A stretch of 64,000 bases of DNA from Phyllobacterium trifolii. Lineage in GTDB: Bacteria; Pseudomonadota; Alphaproteobacteria; Rhizobiales; Rhizobiaceae. The position numbers and the translations under genes are program-made. Location of the stretch: NCBI RefSeq assembly GCF_014192095.1, contig NZ_JACHXN010000028.1, positions 1-64,000 of the forward strand, given 5' to 3'. Under the pieces are notes generated by a model. The model did no database searches. It saw nothing but the letters and a program-made list of their open reading frames with translations, and was not told the DNA's origin. This document shows, piece after piece, positions 9,398 through 18,567 of the stretch (the stretch's first letter is position 1; every line of letters begins with the position of its first letter).

Positions 9398-10374
9398 GTG
9401 CCCGTCCTCAGCTTCGGCGTAACCAGGATCGTGACGATGTCCGCAGCAAGGTTCACCAGGACGTAGAAAGCTGCTAGCAGCAGGACGATGACCTGAATCA
9501 CCGGCATGTCCCGGGACTGGATCGCGTTCATCAGCCCCTGCCCCAGCCCGGCATACCCAAATACGTATTCGATCATCACCGTACCTCCAGCGAGATAGGC
9601 AAGCATGAGTGCGACCACCTGGATAGCGGGCGCGACCGCATTGGGCAGCGCGTGAACAAAGGTCATCCGCCAGCGGGGAAGGCCCTTCAGGGTCGCCATT
9701 TCCATATAGTCGCTCTCCAGGACGTCGATCATGGTCGCCCGGATCATGCGGAATATATATGGAAAGCTGACGAGCCCAAGCGTGAGGGTTGGCAGCACCA
9801 GAACCAGCGGCCGGGCAAAAACCGATGTTCCCGGCGGCACCATCGAGACGGGCGGCAGCCATTGGACAACGACCGTCGCGAAAACGATGATCAACCCGAT
9901 ACCGATAACGAATTCCGGAAGAGACGCGACGACCAGGGCTGCGACAGACAGGAAGCTGTCCGAGCGCCGTCCGCGGCGAAGGGCAGCAAAAACCCCTAGT
10001 CCCACGGCAAGCGGGATCGTCAGGCCCGTGGTCAGCACCAGGAGGACGGCGGAATTCATCAGCCGCGATGCGACAAGTTCGGCGATCGGTCGTCCGTTGA
10101 CCAGCGAGGTGCCGAAATCACCGGTACAAATGTTGACGAGCCAGTGCCAATAACGAGCGGCAACGGGCTCATCGAGGTGCAACTGCTCGCGCAAGGCCTG
10201 AAGGGCCGTTTCATTCGCCGCCCGTCCGAGGACGACACGAGCAGCGTCGCCGGGCAGGATTTCCGTCGCAAAGAAGACGAGCATTGACAGAATCAGCAGT
10301 GTCAACGCGCCGAACGCGATGCGCCGACAGATCAGCGTCATCAGAGGTGAAATTGCGGAAGTAAATTTCAGCAT
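9391..10374 (-). CDS. ABC transporter permease, DppB-like
   Basis: The protein has the DppB/OppB pattern: an early membrane helix (FGALTLLILSMLVFFATEIL), the conserved PGDAAR(V) segment, an LHLDEP segment, and the EAA loop ATLKGLPRWRMTFVHALPN. ATG 10374 is taken as the start; a TTG at 10407 would add 11 residues. It lies between the substrate-binding protein and the DppC-like gene, as usual for this class of importer. Confidence 0.9.
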   Translation of the reverse strand: MLKFTSAISPLMTLICRRIAFGALTLLILSMLVFFATEILPGDAARVVLGRAANETALQALREQLHLDEPVAARYWHWLVNICTGDFGTSLVNGRPIAELVASRLMNSAVLLVLTTGLTIPLAVGLGVFAALRRGRRSDSFLSVAALVVASLPEFVIGIGLIIVFATVVVQWLPPVSMVPPGTSVFARPLVLVLPTLTLGLVSFPYIFRMIRATMIDVLESDYMEMATLKGLPRWRMTFVHALPNAVAPAIQVVALMLAYLAGGTVMIEYVFGYAGLGQGLMNAIQSRDMPVIQVIVLLLAAFYVLVNLAADIVTILVTPKLRTGTW

Positions 10375-10423
10375 ATCAAATCCCGCGGGAGCTGGCGGAG
10401 GCGCCAAGGTCTCCGCCGCTGCA

Positions 10424-11992
10424 CTAGCTCAACCAGATCTTCCGATAATTGTAGTCGCCCAAGGCAAGCAACGCACCTGGGCTCAAGCCGTTGACGTTGG
10501 ATGCGACGAGGTCGATGATACGGTTGTGGGATGGAATAATATACCCGCCCTGTTCGAAATCGGCGATCTGCAACTGGCTGATCAGGTCGGCGCGCTTGAG
10601 CGGATCGATTGTTGCTATCGCCTCCCCGTAGAGCTTGATGTAGGCTGGATCGCTCCAGTGGGTCTCGTTATAGGGCGAGTTTGGCAGCAAACAGAGGGCC
10701 ACCTGTGGCAGGTAGGGCTTCAACGTCCAGAAGCTCTGGGCGAACGGCCATTTCAGATACTGCTCGCCGAAGAAGACCTCCGGCGTGACCTGCTTCACGT
10801 TCACGGTGATGCCGGCATCCTTTGCCTGACGGGCATAGATCTGTGCGGAAGTCACGACGCCGTTGGCGATATCGGCCGTGACGAGATCGACGGTCAGATT
10901 TTCCTGCCCGGCTTTTTTCAGGAGCTCTTTGGCTTGCTCGATATCGCGTTCACGTTTGAACCTGTCCGGTGCGCCATCCCAACGTGAGAACACGTCATTG
11001 CCGGGTGCCGCAAATCCGCTCATCGCGATCTTGATGATCTGTTCGCGGTCGACGACCAGTCGCATTGCCTTGCGCACGTCCGGATTGTCGAAAGGCGGCT
11101 GGTCCACCCGCATCGTGAAGGGGGTCCACTGACCGACCTCGGATGCAAGGATCTTGATCGGCCCGCCCTCTTGCACCTGTTTGGCCAATGCAAGCGGGGT
11201 CGCGGCAAAGGCGTCTATTTCTCCGCCCTGCAGCGCGTAGAAGGCGGCATTGTCGCTGGCAAAGGAATCGATGATCGTCACGCTGTCGAGGTAGGCTTTT
11301 TCACCCCAGTAGTCGTCGAAGCGCATAAAGACGCTCTGCTGGCCCGGCGAAAAGCTTTCGAACTTGAAGGCGCCCGTTCCGACGGGCTTTTGCGGATCAT
11401 ATCCAACGGGCACGATGCCGAGATTGATGTCGTCCGCCACGACTTCATCGAAGATTGCATATGGCGTCTTCATGGGAACGCGAAGCGTGAGGTCGTCGAC
11501 GATCTTGAGGCCATCGCGATCCATCGGAGCCAGGCCCGGCGCTCCGACGAGCGGCGCGGCCGGATCGGTGACGCGCCTGAACGTGAAGGCCACATCCTCG
11601 GCCTGCAGCTTCTTTCCATTGTGGAACAGGACATCGGGGCGCAGCCGGATGGTCCATTCCGTAGCGTCCGCATTGGCCTCCATCGACTCGGCCAGCACGT
11701 TTTCGAATACTCCGCCTTTGCGAACGCTGCGCAAGGGTTCGTAGAGGCCAAGAACGCGGGCAGTGTCCGGCTGGGTCACATTGGAGTTGGCGTCAAGGGT
11801 ATCGGCCGAACCGCCTCCAAGGATCGCAATTCTGAGGTTGCCACCCGATTTTGGTGTTTCCTGTGCGAAAGCGGCCCCTGTCGACGCCACCACAGCGGCG
11901 GCAATTCCGAGGCTGGCGCTGCCAGCAAGAAATCTGCGGCGGTCGATCCCGGTTAAAGAGCGGCAACGGTCTATTTCTTTCAACATGCTCAT
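10424..11992 (-). CDS. Family 5 extracellular solute-binding protein (Tat-exported)
   Basis: This 522-residue periplasmic binding protein of the Dpp/Opp class feeds the adjacent permeases. The N-terminus has a twin-arginine signal (RRRFLAGSA) followed by a hydrophobic stretch and an AFA cleavage site near residue 43. The mature part has family 5 hallmarks: FTFRRVTDP, VGTGAFKFE, and the FDNPDVRKAMRLVVDREQI helix. Start ATG 11992 has GGGGA at the right distance. It follows the ThDP-enzyme gene after 91 bases and is the first transporter gene of the operon. Confidence 0.92.
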   Translation of the reverse strand: MSMLKEIDRCRSLTGIDRRRFLAGSASLGIAAAVVASTGAAFAQETPKSGGNLRIAILGGGSADTLDANSNVTQPDTARVLGLYEPLRSVRKGGVFENVLAESMEANADATEWTIRLRPDVLFHNGKKLQAEDVAFTFRRVTDPAAPLVGAPGLAPMDRDGLKIVDDLTLRVPMKTPYAIFDEVVADDINLGIVPVGYDPQKPVGTGAFKFESFSPGQQSVFMRFDDYWGEKAYLDSVTIIDSFASDNAAFYALQGGEIDAFAATPLALAKQVQEGGPIKILASEVGQWTPFTMRVDQPPFDNPDVRKAMRLVVDREQIIKIAMSGFAAPGNDVFSRWDGAPDRFKRERDIEQAKELLKKAGQENLTVDLVTADIANGVVTSAQIYARQAKDAGITVNVKQVTPEVFFGEQYLKWPFAQSFWTLKPYLPQVALCLLPNSPYNETHWSDPAYIKLYGEAIATIDPLKRADLISQLQIADFEQGGYIIPSHNRIIDLVASNVNGLSPGALLALGDYNYRKIWLS

Positions 11993-12083
11993 TGATCCCC
12001 TTTATTTGGTCATCATTTTCCTGAGCCCGCCGTGGGTTTTTATCCTCTGCAGCCGACCTCGACCTCCCGCCTTGAAATGCAAT

Positions 12084-13751
12084 TCACTGCCTGTATCCGG
12101 AGGGCGCAATGCCCAGTTGTCCCTTTGCGAAGCGTGTTTCCTCGCCCGTGATCACCTGAAGGAGGGCGGGGCGTCCCGCCATGGCCTGTTCGATGCACCG
12201 GACCATCGCGTTTCTCAGCGCATTCGGGTCGCTGACTTCTTCGGCATAGCCGCCCAGCGCCCTCGCGACGGCTGCGTAGTCGCCGGAAAGGACGTGGATG
12301 TCATGCTTGTCGGATGCGATCGGCAGGTAGCGCGTGTATCCGCCCATGACACTGTTCTTGAGAACGATGGTCATGATCGGCAAATTGCACCGGACAGCGG
12401 TTTCAAATTCCATGCCGATCATTCCGAAGGCGGCGTCTCCCATCACATTGATGCAGAGCCAGTCCGGACGGGCAAGTTTTGCCCCCATCATCAGCGGCAT
12501 GCCAAGGCCAAGCTGCGTCGTCTTTCCCCAGCCGACATAACCGTGGGGAACGATCGCCTCGTAGAAAGGCAATATCTGGTCGCGCGGGCTTCCGGCATCG
12601 TGGGTCACGACAGTCGTCGTCTTGTCGACCAGCTTGTCGAGCTCCCACACGACGCGGTAGGGATTGATCGGTTCCTCACCCGAGGTGAGAAGCGGCATCC
12701 AGGCCTCGAAGAAGGCGTCGCGGACCTGACGGATTTCTGAAACGATCGAAGCGCTGCCGCTTTGCCGGTCCTGCAACAGATGCGCCAAGTGCGAGATCAG
12801 TTGGCCGATAACCGCCTTGGCATCGCCAACGACACCCAGGGAGATCGGATAGTCCTTGCCAAGGTCGCCTTCGTTGTTGACGATCTGGATCAGCGTCTTT
12901 CCGTCCGGGATAGGCGCCAGATAGTCCGACTTGGTGAAACTCGTGCCCAGCCCGATGATGAGATCCGACTTGAGCAGAAAATGATCCACCGTCCAGGGAT
13001 GGGCGGATGCTGCGGTTCCCAGCGCAAGCGCGTGATTTTCGGGAAATGCGCTCTTACCGTTGAGCGTTGTCATCACCGGAATCTGAAGCATCTCAGCCAG
13101 CGCTAGCAATTCCGCACAGGCATCCGCGTAGAAAATGCCCTGCCCTGCCAGAATAACGGGGCTGCGAGCCTTTGAAATATAATCGGAAAGTATCGCGATC
13201 TCGGCAGGATCGGCATGCGGGGCGGAGCGGGCCACACTTATATAATTGTCAGCACCCGGCTCCACGGTTTCGACGAGCAGGTCGGTCGGCGTTTCAATCA
13301 AGACCGGACCGGCCTTGCCGTTACGAAGCTGGAGAAACGCATGCTGCATGATTTGGGCAATGCGCGCAGTCGAGTTGACGAGAACTGACGATTTCGTGAC
13401 GGGTGCAAAGCTTGTCGAAGCCTGAAAATTTGGCAAAACCCCTTGCTGGGCTCTTTGATATCCCGTCGGCAGACACAACACCGGCACATTGTCGCCGAAG
13501 GCCTGCGCTACCGCCCCGAACGCATTCTCCACGCCGGGCCCGTACTGCATGGTCGTTGCCACCATCTTGCGGCCGTTCTCCATCCGGGCATAGCCGTCAG
13601 CGATATGGACGGCGCCACGTTCGGTACGGGCAAGGATCGGCCGGATTCCCACCGCGGAAGCGGAATCGATAATCTCGCTATGTGGAAAGCATGTAAGGTA
13701 TTCCACCCCTTCCCGCTTGAGAATTTCTGCTATGACATCCGCACCGTTCAT
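12084..13751 (-). CDS. Thiamine-diphosphate-dependent enzyme (acetolactate synthase/decarboxylase-like)
   Basis: The 555-residue protein has the three-domain layout of the acetolactate synthase/benzoylformate decarboxylase family. A catalytic Glu is present in RTERGAVHIADGYAR (Glu 44). The central domain has the LIIGLGTSF segment. The C-terminal ThDP-binding motif starts GDAAFGMIGMEFETAVR, with GDA in place of the common GDG, and continues to an LKN end as in the family. The FAD-site signature of true acetolactate synthases is not evident. A role on an oxo-acid released by the hydantoinase or aldolase steps is inference. It is now the first intact gene of the operon, 28 bases after a truncated gene. 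Confidence 0.85.
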   Translation of the reverse strand: MNGADVIAEILKREGVEYLTCFPHSEIIDSASAVGIRPILARTERGAVHIADGYARMENGRKMVATTMQYGPGVENAFGAVAQAFGDNVPVLCLPTGYQRAQQGVLPNFQASTSFAPVTKSSVLVNSTARIAQIMQHAFLQLRNGKAGPVLIETPTDLLVETVEPGADNYISVARSAPHADPAEIAILSDYISKARSPVILAGQGIFYADACAELLALAEMLQIPVMTTLNGKSAFPENHALALGTAASAHPWTVDHFLLKSDLIIGLGTSFTKSDYLAPIPDGKTLIQIVNNEGDLGKDYPISLGVVGDAKAVIGQLISHLAHLLQDRQSGSASIVSEIRQVRDAFFEAWMPLLTSGEEPINPYRVVWELDKLVDKTTTVVTHDAGSPRDQILPFYEAIVPHGYVGWGKTTQLGLGMPLMMGAKLARPDWLCINVMGDAAFGMIGMEFETAVRCNLPIMTIVLKNSVMGGYTRYLPIASDKHDIHVLSGDYAAVARALGGYAEEVSDPNALRNAMVRCIEQAMAGRPALLQVITGEETRFAKGQLGIAPSGYRQ

Positions 13752-13778
13752 CTCGAAAGCACCTTGCTCAGATAAGCC

Positions 13779-13932
13779 TTAAAATTCATCAATTAACGAT
13801 AAGCCTATTTTCGCGGCACGCATGACTTTTCTCGACATATTAATGATTTTATTCGCTTCATTTTGTCGCCCTGCGACATCCACCAGTTCCGTGAGATCGC
13901 CAGGAGAGCACGAGAAGATGATGTCGCCAGAC
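13779..13932 (-). pseudogene. 3' end of a gene cut off by the IS6-family element
   Basis: The minus strand is open from the left end of the insertion sequence at 13932/13933 down to a TAA at 13779-13781 and encodes about 50 residues of normal composition (including SGDIIFSC, LTELVDVAG and VMRAAKIGLS). The fragment lies on the same strand as the ThDP-enzyme gene and ends 28 bases before its start, so it was probably the preceding gene of the same operon. I do not recognise the family. Its 5' part is missing from this locus. Confidence 0.65.
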
Positions 13933-14741
13933 GGACTTGTCACATAAACGTAGCGTCAGCATTTCTGAGCTAGAAGGCACGGCATGACCCAGCCTGCCGT
14001 CAGCTACAAGCGTCACCGTTTCCCAGCTCAGATCATCGCCCGTGCCGTATGGCTCTACTACAGATTTCCATTGAGCTTGCGGCTCGTTGAGGAAATGCTG
14101 CTGGAACGCGGGATCACTGTCTCTTATGAAACGGTCCGGCGCTGGGGGATCAAGTTCGGCCCGAGCTATGCCCGGCGCCTTCGTCGCAAACAGCCAAGCC
14201 GAACTGACGTCTGGCACCTCGACGAGATGGTGATCACCATCGCAGGCAGGAAGTGCTGGTTGTGGCGGGCTGTTGATCAGGAAGGCTATGTACTCGATGA
14301 GATTGTCCAAAACCGTCGTAATACCAAAGCTGCCAGGCGATTGCTGATGCGTCTGCTGAAGAAGCAGGGCATGGTGCCGAGGCGTATGATCACCGACAAG
14401 CTCCGCTCCTATGCAGCAGCGAAGCGGCAGATCATGCCAACCCTCGAACACCGTTCCCACAAAGGATTGAACAACCGGGCGGAGAATTCACACCTGCCGC
14501 TACGAAAACGTGAGCGGATAAAGCAGGGCTTCCGATCTCAAGGAGGCCTGCAACGCTTCGTTGCGATCTTCTCAGCTCTTAGAAATCTCTTCGTCCCACC
14601 TCGCTCCAGCCGCTCAGCAAATGCCATCCGCCACCATCGTCTCAATGCGATGGCGCAGTGGAACATCGCAACGATTGCGACTGCCTGAAACAGACCATAG
14701 AGAGGCAAACCCCACTTCAACTCAGTTTATGTGACAAGACC
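13933..14741. mobile_element. IS6-family insertion sequence (809 bp, complete)
   Basis: Terminal inverted repeats GGACTTGTCACATAAAC (13933-13949) and GTTTATGTGACAAGACC (14725-14741) match in 16 of 17 positions and flank a single transposase gene. Size and ends are typical of the IS6/IS26 family, which normally makes 8-bp target duplications. The flanking octamers CGCCAGAC and TATTAGAG differ, so the present junction arose by recombination or adjacent deletion rather than one simple insertion. Both flanks are truncated genes. Confidence 0.92.
13984..14688 (+). CDS. IS6-family transposase
   Basis: The 234-residue DDE transposase has an N-terminal helix-turn-helix region (ITVSYETVRRWGIKFG) and the catalytic triad in WHLDEM, MITDKL and NNRAENSH. 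Length and motifs match intact IS6/IS26-type enzymes, which move by cointegrate formation. No frameshift is visible, so the element is probably still active. It lies between inverted repeats at 13933 and 14741. Confidence 0.95.
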   Translation: MTQPAVSYKRHRFPAQIIARAVWLYYRFPLSLRLVEEMLLERGITVSYETVRRWGIKFGPSYARRLRRKQPSRTDVWHLDEMVITIAGRKCWLWRAVDQEGYVLDEIVQNRRNTKAARRLLMRLLKKQGMVPRRMITDKLRSYAAAKRQIMPTLEHRSHKGLNNRAENSHLPLRKRERIKQGFRSQGGLQRFVAIFSALRNLFVPPRSSRSANAIRHHRLNAMAQWNIATIATA

Positions 14742-14776
14742 TATTAGAGAACGTTGGCAAGGTTGCCGCGGCCGAT

Positions 14777-16675
14777 ATGCGTTGGGCGATTGAGGCGTTA
14801 ATGGGCCGCGAGGTCGACATATGGCCGCGCGCGGTTCGTAAATGCACCGCCGGATTGATCGAAACGTGGACCGATCCGCCTGGCGCTGCAGGACGCCCAG
14901 TCGCTCGCGACCTGATTTTTCCGCGCGAGGCCACCGAGCAAGCAATCAATGCGCTTACAAGAGTCGATCTTTTCACTGTCCTGGTCGGACCACCAGCAAG
15001 CGGCAAGACAAACTTGCTCTGCGAACTAGCTCTGCGGACGACTTCGAGCGACGAACTGGCCGTTCTGATGCTTCAGGATATTGGCCCAGGCCTCTTCCAG
15101 GCCGTTTCGAACCTCTTTTCGCGAGAACTCGAATGGACACTCACTCCTCACGATGCTCGACACTGGCTGCGCCGAATGTCGAAAGGAACCGCGGGGCCGA
15201 CTCTTGTCATTGCAATCGATGGCGTTAGGCCGAGTAGTGCGATCGCTTCGGATCTACAAGAGCTGGCCGATCTTGGACTTGGAGAACGGCTCAAAGTAAT
15301 CTTAACAACAGATCAACCTGAAGGGTTGACGCGAACGGGAAATGGACGCGGTTTCACCAGGCTTGGATCACTTAGCCAGGAAATCGAGCTTGGTCCTTTG
15401 AACCTTAACGAATTCAAAGCCGCCTGCTCGATAATGGAGAACAATCGGATCTTCTTTGTCCCCGGCGCATCGTTCTTCGAAGAAAATCGCGTCCCTTGGG
15501 TTTTGCGTACGATTTATGATCATGTTGCGGGAAATCCGCGCTTCAAAGACGAAACATGGGGCGTCACGCTTCAACCGACTCTCGGTGTAGGCTTGATCGA
15601 CTATGTGCAGGACGCTTTTGCTGGCCAATCGGAGCTCCTGCGAGCTTACCGCTCGCTTGCTCGTGACGCCCTTGCCGACGATCAAGGGGTTTCGGGGGAC
15701 CTCGCGCTTGAGCAGTCGAATGGTTTTGTTATACGTCGGGATGCATTATCGGCAGAATCACATGCCTCGCTGCGAGAGCTTCGGACGACAGGACAGATCC
15801 GGACTTACCGCCGCGGCCGCATTGATGTCGTCGTACCGACAATTCCTGCTTTGTTTGTAGCCGAACTTGCGGAGGCAGCCAGCGAGATATTGGGTACAAT
15901 GGTGACCGAAAATCCTTACGAAGGAGGTCACTGGCTCGGAACGCGGCTGGAAGGTTTCTTTCTTGGTGAAGTAATCGGTGCTCAAGCTATTCGCATTCTC
16001 GCAGAAACCACGGGTGGATTCAGCCGCGAAATCGTTAGAGCTCTCGTCGACATGGAACCGCGAGAGGATATATTTGAGGACAGGCATATCGCGCTCCAAG
16101 CTGCGAATGGCGAGGTCGTCGATCTCGTTGTCCGAAAGGGTAAAGCGTGGAGATCGGACCGGGCAGGGAATCGCTACGGTGAGCCTGTCGAGCTTGATGA
16201 GCTTCCCCGCATGTTAGCGAACACGACGGCCTGGATGATCCTCGCGCATCTGTCGCTTCTTCCGATGGCATCCGTTGGCGACATCGACGACCGGCTGGAT
16301 GCCCAGATCCTATTCGCTATCGGGCAATGCGCCTTTCCGCTGATGCGTGCCAGCCTCGACCCGGACGGGCATCTTGAACACGAGATCGAAGGTTTCGGGC
16401 GCGTCCTTTGTCCAAAACAAGGTGCAATTGAAATAGCAGCCGTATCACTGGCGAGGCTTTTTTCACAAAAGTGGGACAAAGCTGACGAGTTCATCGATGC
16501 AATAATAGCGGAGGGATCGTTGCCGCTGATGAACCGCACCTTGATTGCCCTTCGTACAGTCCGCTCCTACCAAATTCCCGCCCGATCCGATTGGGCTGCA
16601 TCTGTGGAGAAAGACAAACTGGGGCCTGCGATCGAGGCGTTGATCAGCACGGTAAGAAAGCGGAAGTCAAGTTGA
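14777..16675 (+). CDS. P-loop ATPase, 5'-truncated by the IS6 element
   Basis: The frame is open from the right end of the insertion sequence (14742) to the TGA at 16673-16675; ATG 14777 is only the first ATG inside it. The protein has Walker A GPPASGKTN (about residues 72-80) and a Walker B-like strand TLVIAIDG, consistent with a STAND/AAA-type ATPase, followed by about 400 residues I do not recognise. STAND proteins often carry an N-terminal effector domain, and any such domain is missing here. The gene is therefore probably non-functional unless read from an outward IS promoter. Confidence 0.65.
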   Translation: MRWAIEALMGREVDIWPRAVRKCTAGLIETWTDPPGAAGRPVARDLIFPREATEQAINALTRVDLFTVLVGPPASGKTNLLCELALRTTSSDELAVLMLQDIGPGLFQAVSNLFSRELEWTLTPHDARHWLRRMSKGTAGPTLVIAIDGVRPSSAIASDLQELADLGLGERLKVILTTDQPEGLTRTGNGRGFTRLGSLSQEIELGPLNLNEFKAACSIMENNRIFFVPGASFFEENRVPWVLRTIYDHVAGNPRFKDETWGVTLQPTLGVGLIDYVQDAFAGQSELLRAYRSLARDALADDQGVSGDLALEQSNGFVIRRDALSAESHASLRELRTTGQIRTYRRGRIDVVVPTIPALFVAELAEAASEILGTMVTENPYEGGHWLGTRLEGFFLGEVIGAQAIRILAETTGGFSREIVRALVDMEPREDIFEDRHIALQAANGEVVDLVVRKGKAWRSDRAGNRYGEPVELDELPRMLANTTAWMILAHLSLLPMASVGDIDDRLDAQILFAIGQCAFPLMRASLDPDGHLEHEIEGFGRVLCPKQGAIEIAAVSLARLFSQKWDKADEFIDAIIAEGSLPLMNRTLIALRTVRSYQIPARSDWAASVEKDKLGPAIEALISTVRKRKSS

Positions 16676-16766
16676 TGATCGCAGCGAGTAGCGGAACGAT
16701 TCCGGCGACAGGACAAAGCGGCGCTTGCGGGAAAATATGAACCGAGCATGGCAAGCGCTAAGAATG

Positions 16767-17833
16767 CTACAACACGCCCCACGCCCGGAACCGCCCTCTG
16801 CCAGTCATCTCCCCCAGCCCGAGCTCGCCGACGATCCGGAGCGCCGCCTGCGGCGTCACGTCGAGCGTTTTGGCCACGATCCCGGCCGACACCAACGGTT
16901 TTGCCATGACGAGCTCGACGAGCTCCGGCAACTTTGACGACGCCCGGCGCCCTTCAAGCTTTCGCTCGAACAGAGTGCGGGCAAGCGCCAGCCGATCAAG
17001 TTCTTTGATGCCGATTTCCCCCGCGGCGATCAATCCATGCGCTATGGCGAGGAGCCGGGTCTCCCGGTCGCGATGGCGGCGCCGATCGACGGGAATGGTT
17101 TTGAGGCCGAGATTGATCGCCGCGAGATGGGCGCCTGACGTGACGCCCGCCTGACGCAGGATTGAGGCGGCCAATAGCCGGCCGAGCCAAGGCGCAGGCT
17201 GAAGGACGGAAGTTCGTTCCAGGCATCGAGAGCAATGATCGCCTGCAGCACCGCCGGCAGGTTTTCGGCCTGTCGCAACACGCCGCGCCATTCCTCCAGC
17301 CGTTCGTCCTCGTCCCAGTCGAGATCGTAGACCAACGGATCCTTTCGGCAGCACGGCCGCCGGCGCGGCCGGCCGTCTGGCGTCCTCGATGGCAGCGTCG
17401 GCGCGGGCGAGCAGCGCATTGATGGCAGCAAACTCGGCGCCGAGCGCGCTGGCGCCGTCATCGTCGTCCTCCCCCTCTCCTCCTCCGCTCGCGCTGCTGT
17501 CCAGCTCGCCGGCGTCGATCGCCACGGTGTTGTCGTCGCCATGTGATGCCGAAGGCTCGTCCGCGGAGGCTGCGCAGACCGTCGGCCGACAGCGCCCAGC
17601 CGGGCGGTTGGGCGGCGATGTGCCGGCGTCCGCAAAACATCGCGGGCGATGGTGAGTTCGTGGGTGGGGGCGCGGATGTCGCGAGTGGCGTCGTGCCGGA
17701 CGAGGTCCTCGAGATGCACCAGTTCGCCATCGATCCACAACGAGGCGCAGGCATCTGCGAAATGGGCTCGTTCGATCCAGCTCGCGCCGACCGGCGAACG
17801 GGCGATCCGCTCGTCGAGGCGCGCCAGTGTGCT
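16767..17833 (-). pseudogene. Decayed RHE_PE00001-type protein (DUF1612 + HTH_13)
   Basis: Pieces of the same protein family as the intact gene at 18568-19758 can be read, but in different frames. [12 protein letters not shown] and [14 protein letters not shown] come first, then [19 protein letters not shown], then [18 protein letters not shown], and finally an intact C-terminal helix-turn-helix part ending EMTGRGRFRAWG. At least three frame changes are needed, and the first 25-30 residues, including the start codon, are missing (homology stops near 17833). It is an older, inactivated paralogue. Confidence 0.8.
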
Positions 17834-18567
17834 TCTGGCATTTCAATCCGGAAACGTCATATGATTGTTGGATTTTCGGGCATTCTGAGGCTGATTTCGG
17901 GCTAAGGATTTCAATTTTCTGGTTAGGTATTTCAATTCGACAAGCCATTGAGATCGTTAGAAAGTAGCTCAGGCGAAAGGCAGCGAATTGGTAGTACATC
18001 GATACAGCTGCAGAAAAATCGAGACTAACCATTGTTACTGAGTCATTTGCGACCAATTCATTGATCTACATAGGTTTACGCACCGCCTGCACGCTGAGAA
18101 TTGAAGTCCTTAGCCAGAAATCGACACCCAATTTCCGGCTAAGCGCTTCAAATTGAAATCGTTAGTCAGAAGCCACAACGCAATTGCCCGCTCCGATTCG
18201 AAGTGTCGCCGGCGCGAACTCTGCGGCCATTAACTCACTGTTTACGTTAATATTATTCGCCACACGGTAGTTATCTACGGCTTAGCTTCGGCCTATCGGA
18301 CTAAAGGCTCAAGAAGGCGGTCGGGTGCACGCAGTGATGTTGACGCTAGGCCAGCAATCGACCTGAAGTGCGCATCTCCCGTCATCCAAACGTCCGTTTT
18401 CCTTTGTTTTCAGGCATTTTGTCGCTTACAGAGATGCTCACTAAGCTATTATCGGCATTCCCAAACGACCGTTTTCTGGTAACTTTCGGTAGTGTACTAG
18501 CGAGCTTTTCTGCCTAGAGTTCCGGAAACAAAACCCGATCCCACTTCTCATCGGCTATCCGGGTGTT
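17834..18567. other. Long AT-richer intergenic region between two DUF1612 paralogues
   Basis: About 730 bases carry no supportable gene. They hold several loosely repeated units (a TAAG-TTCAA-type motif occurs near 17905-17940 and again near 18135-18165) and two matched AAACGnnCGTTT palindromes at 18386 and 18461. The composition is poorer in GC than the flanks. It is upstream of the decayed paralogue and downstream of the intact one. Confidence 0.5.
18386..18476. repeat. Two copies of the palindrome-bearing 16-mer CCAAACGWCCGTTTTC
   Basis: Copies at 18386-18401 and 18461-18476 agree in 15 of 16 bases. Each contains AAACG-2nt-CGTTT, a perfect 5-bp inverted repeat. The copies are spaced 75 bases apart, close to seven helical turns, which suits cooperative binding of a dimeric protein on one DNA face. 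The binding protein is unknown; the HTH_13 protein encoded next to it is one candidate. Confidence 0.5.

Noticed and set aside
13925-14749. 8-bp target duplication of the IS6 element
   Set aside because: The flanking octamers CGCCAGAC and TATTAGAG do not match.
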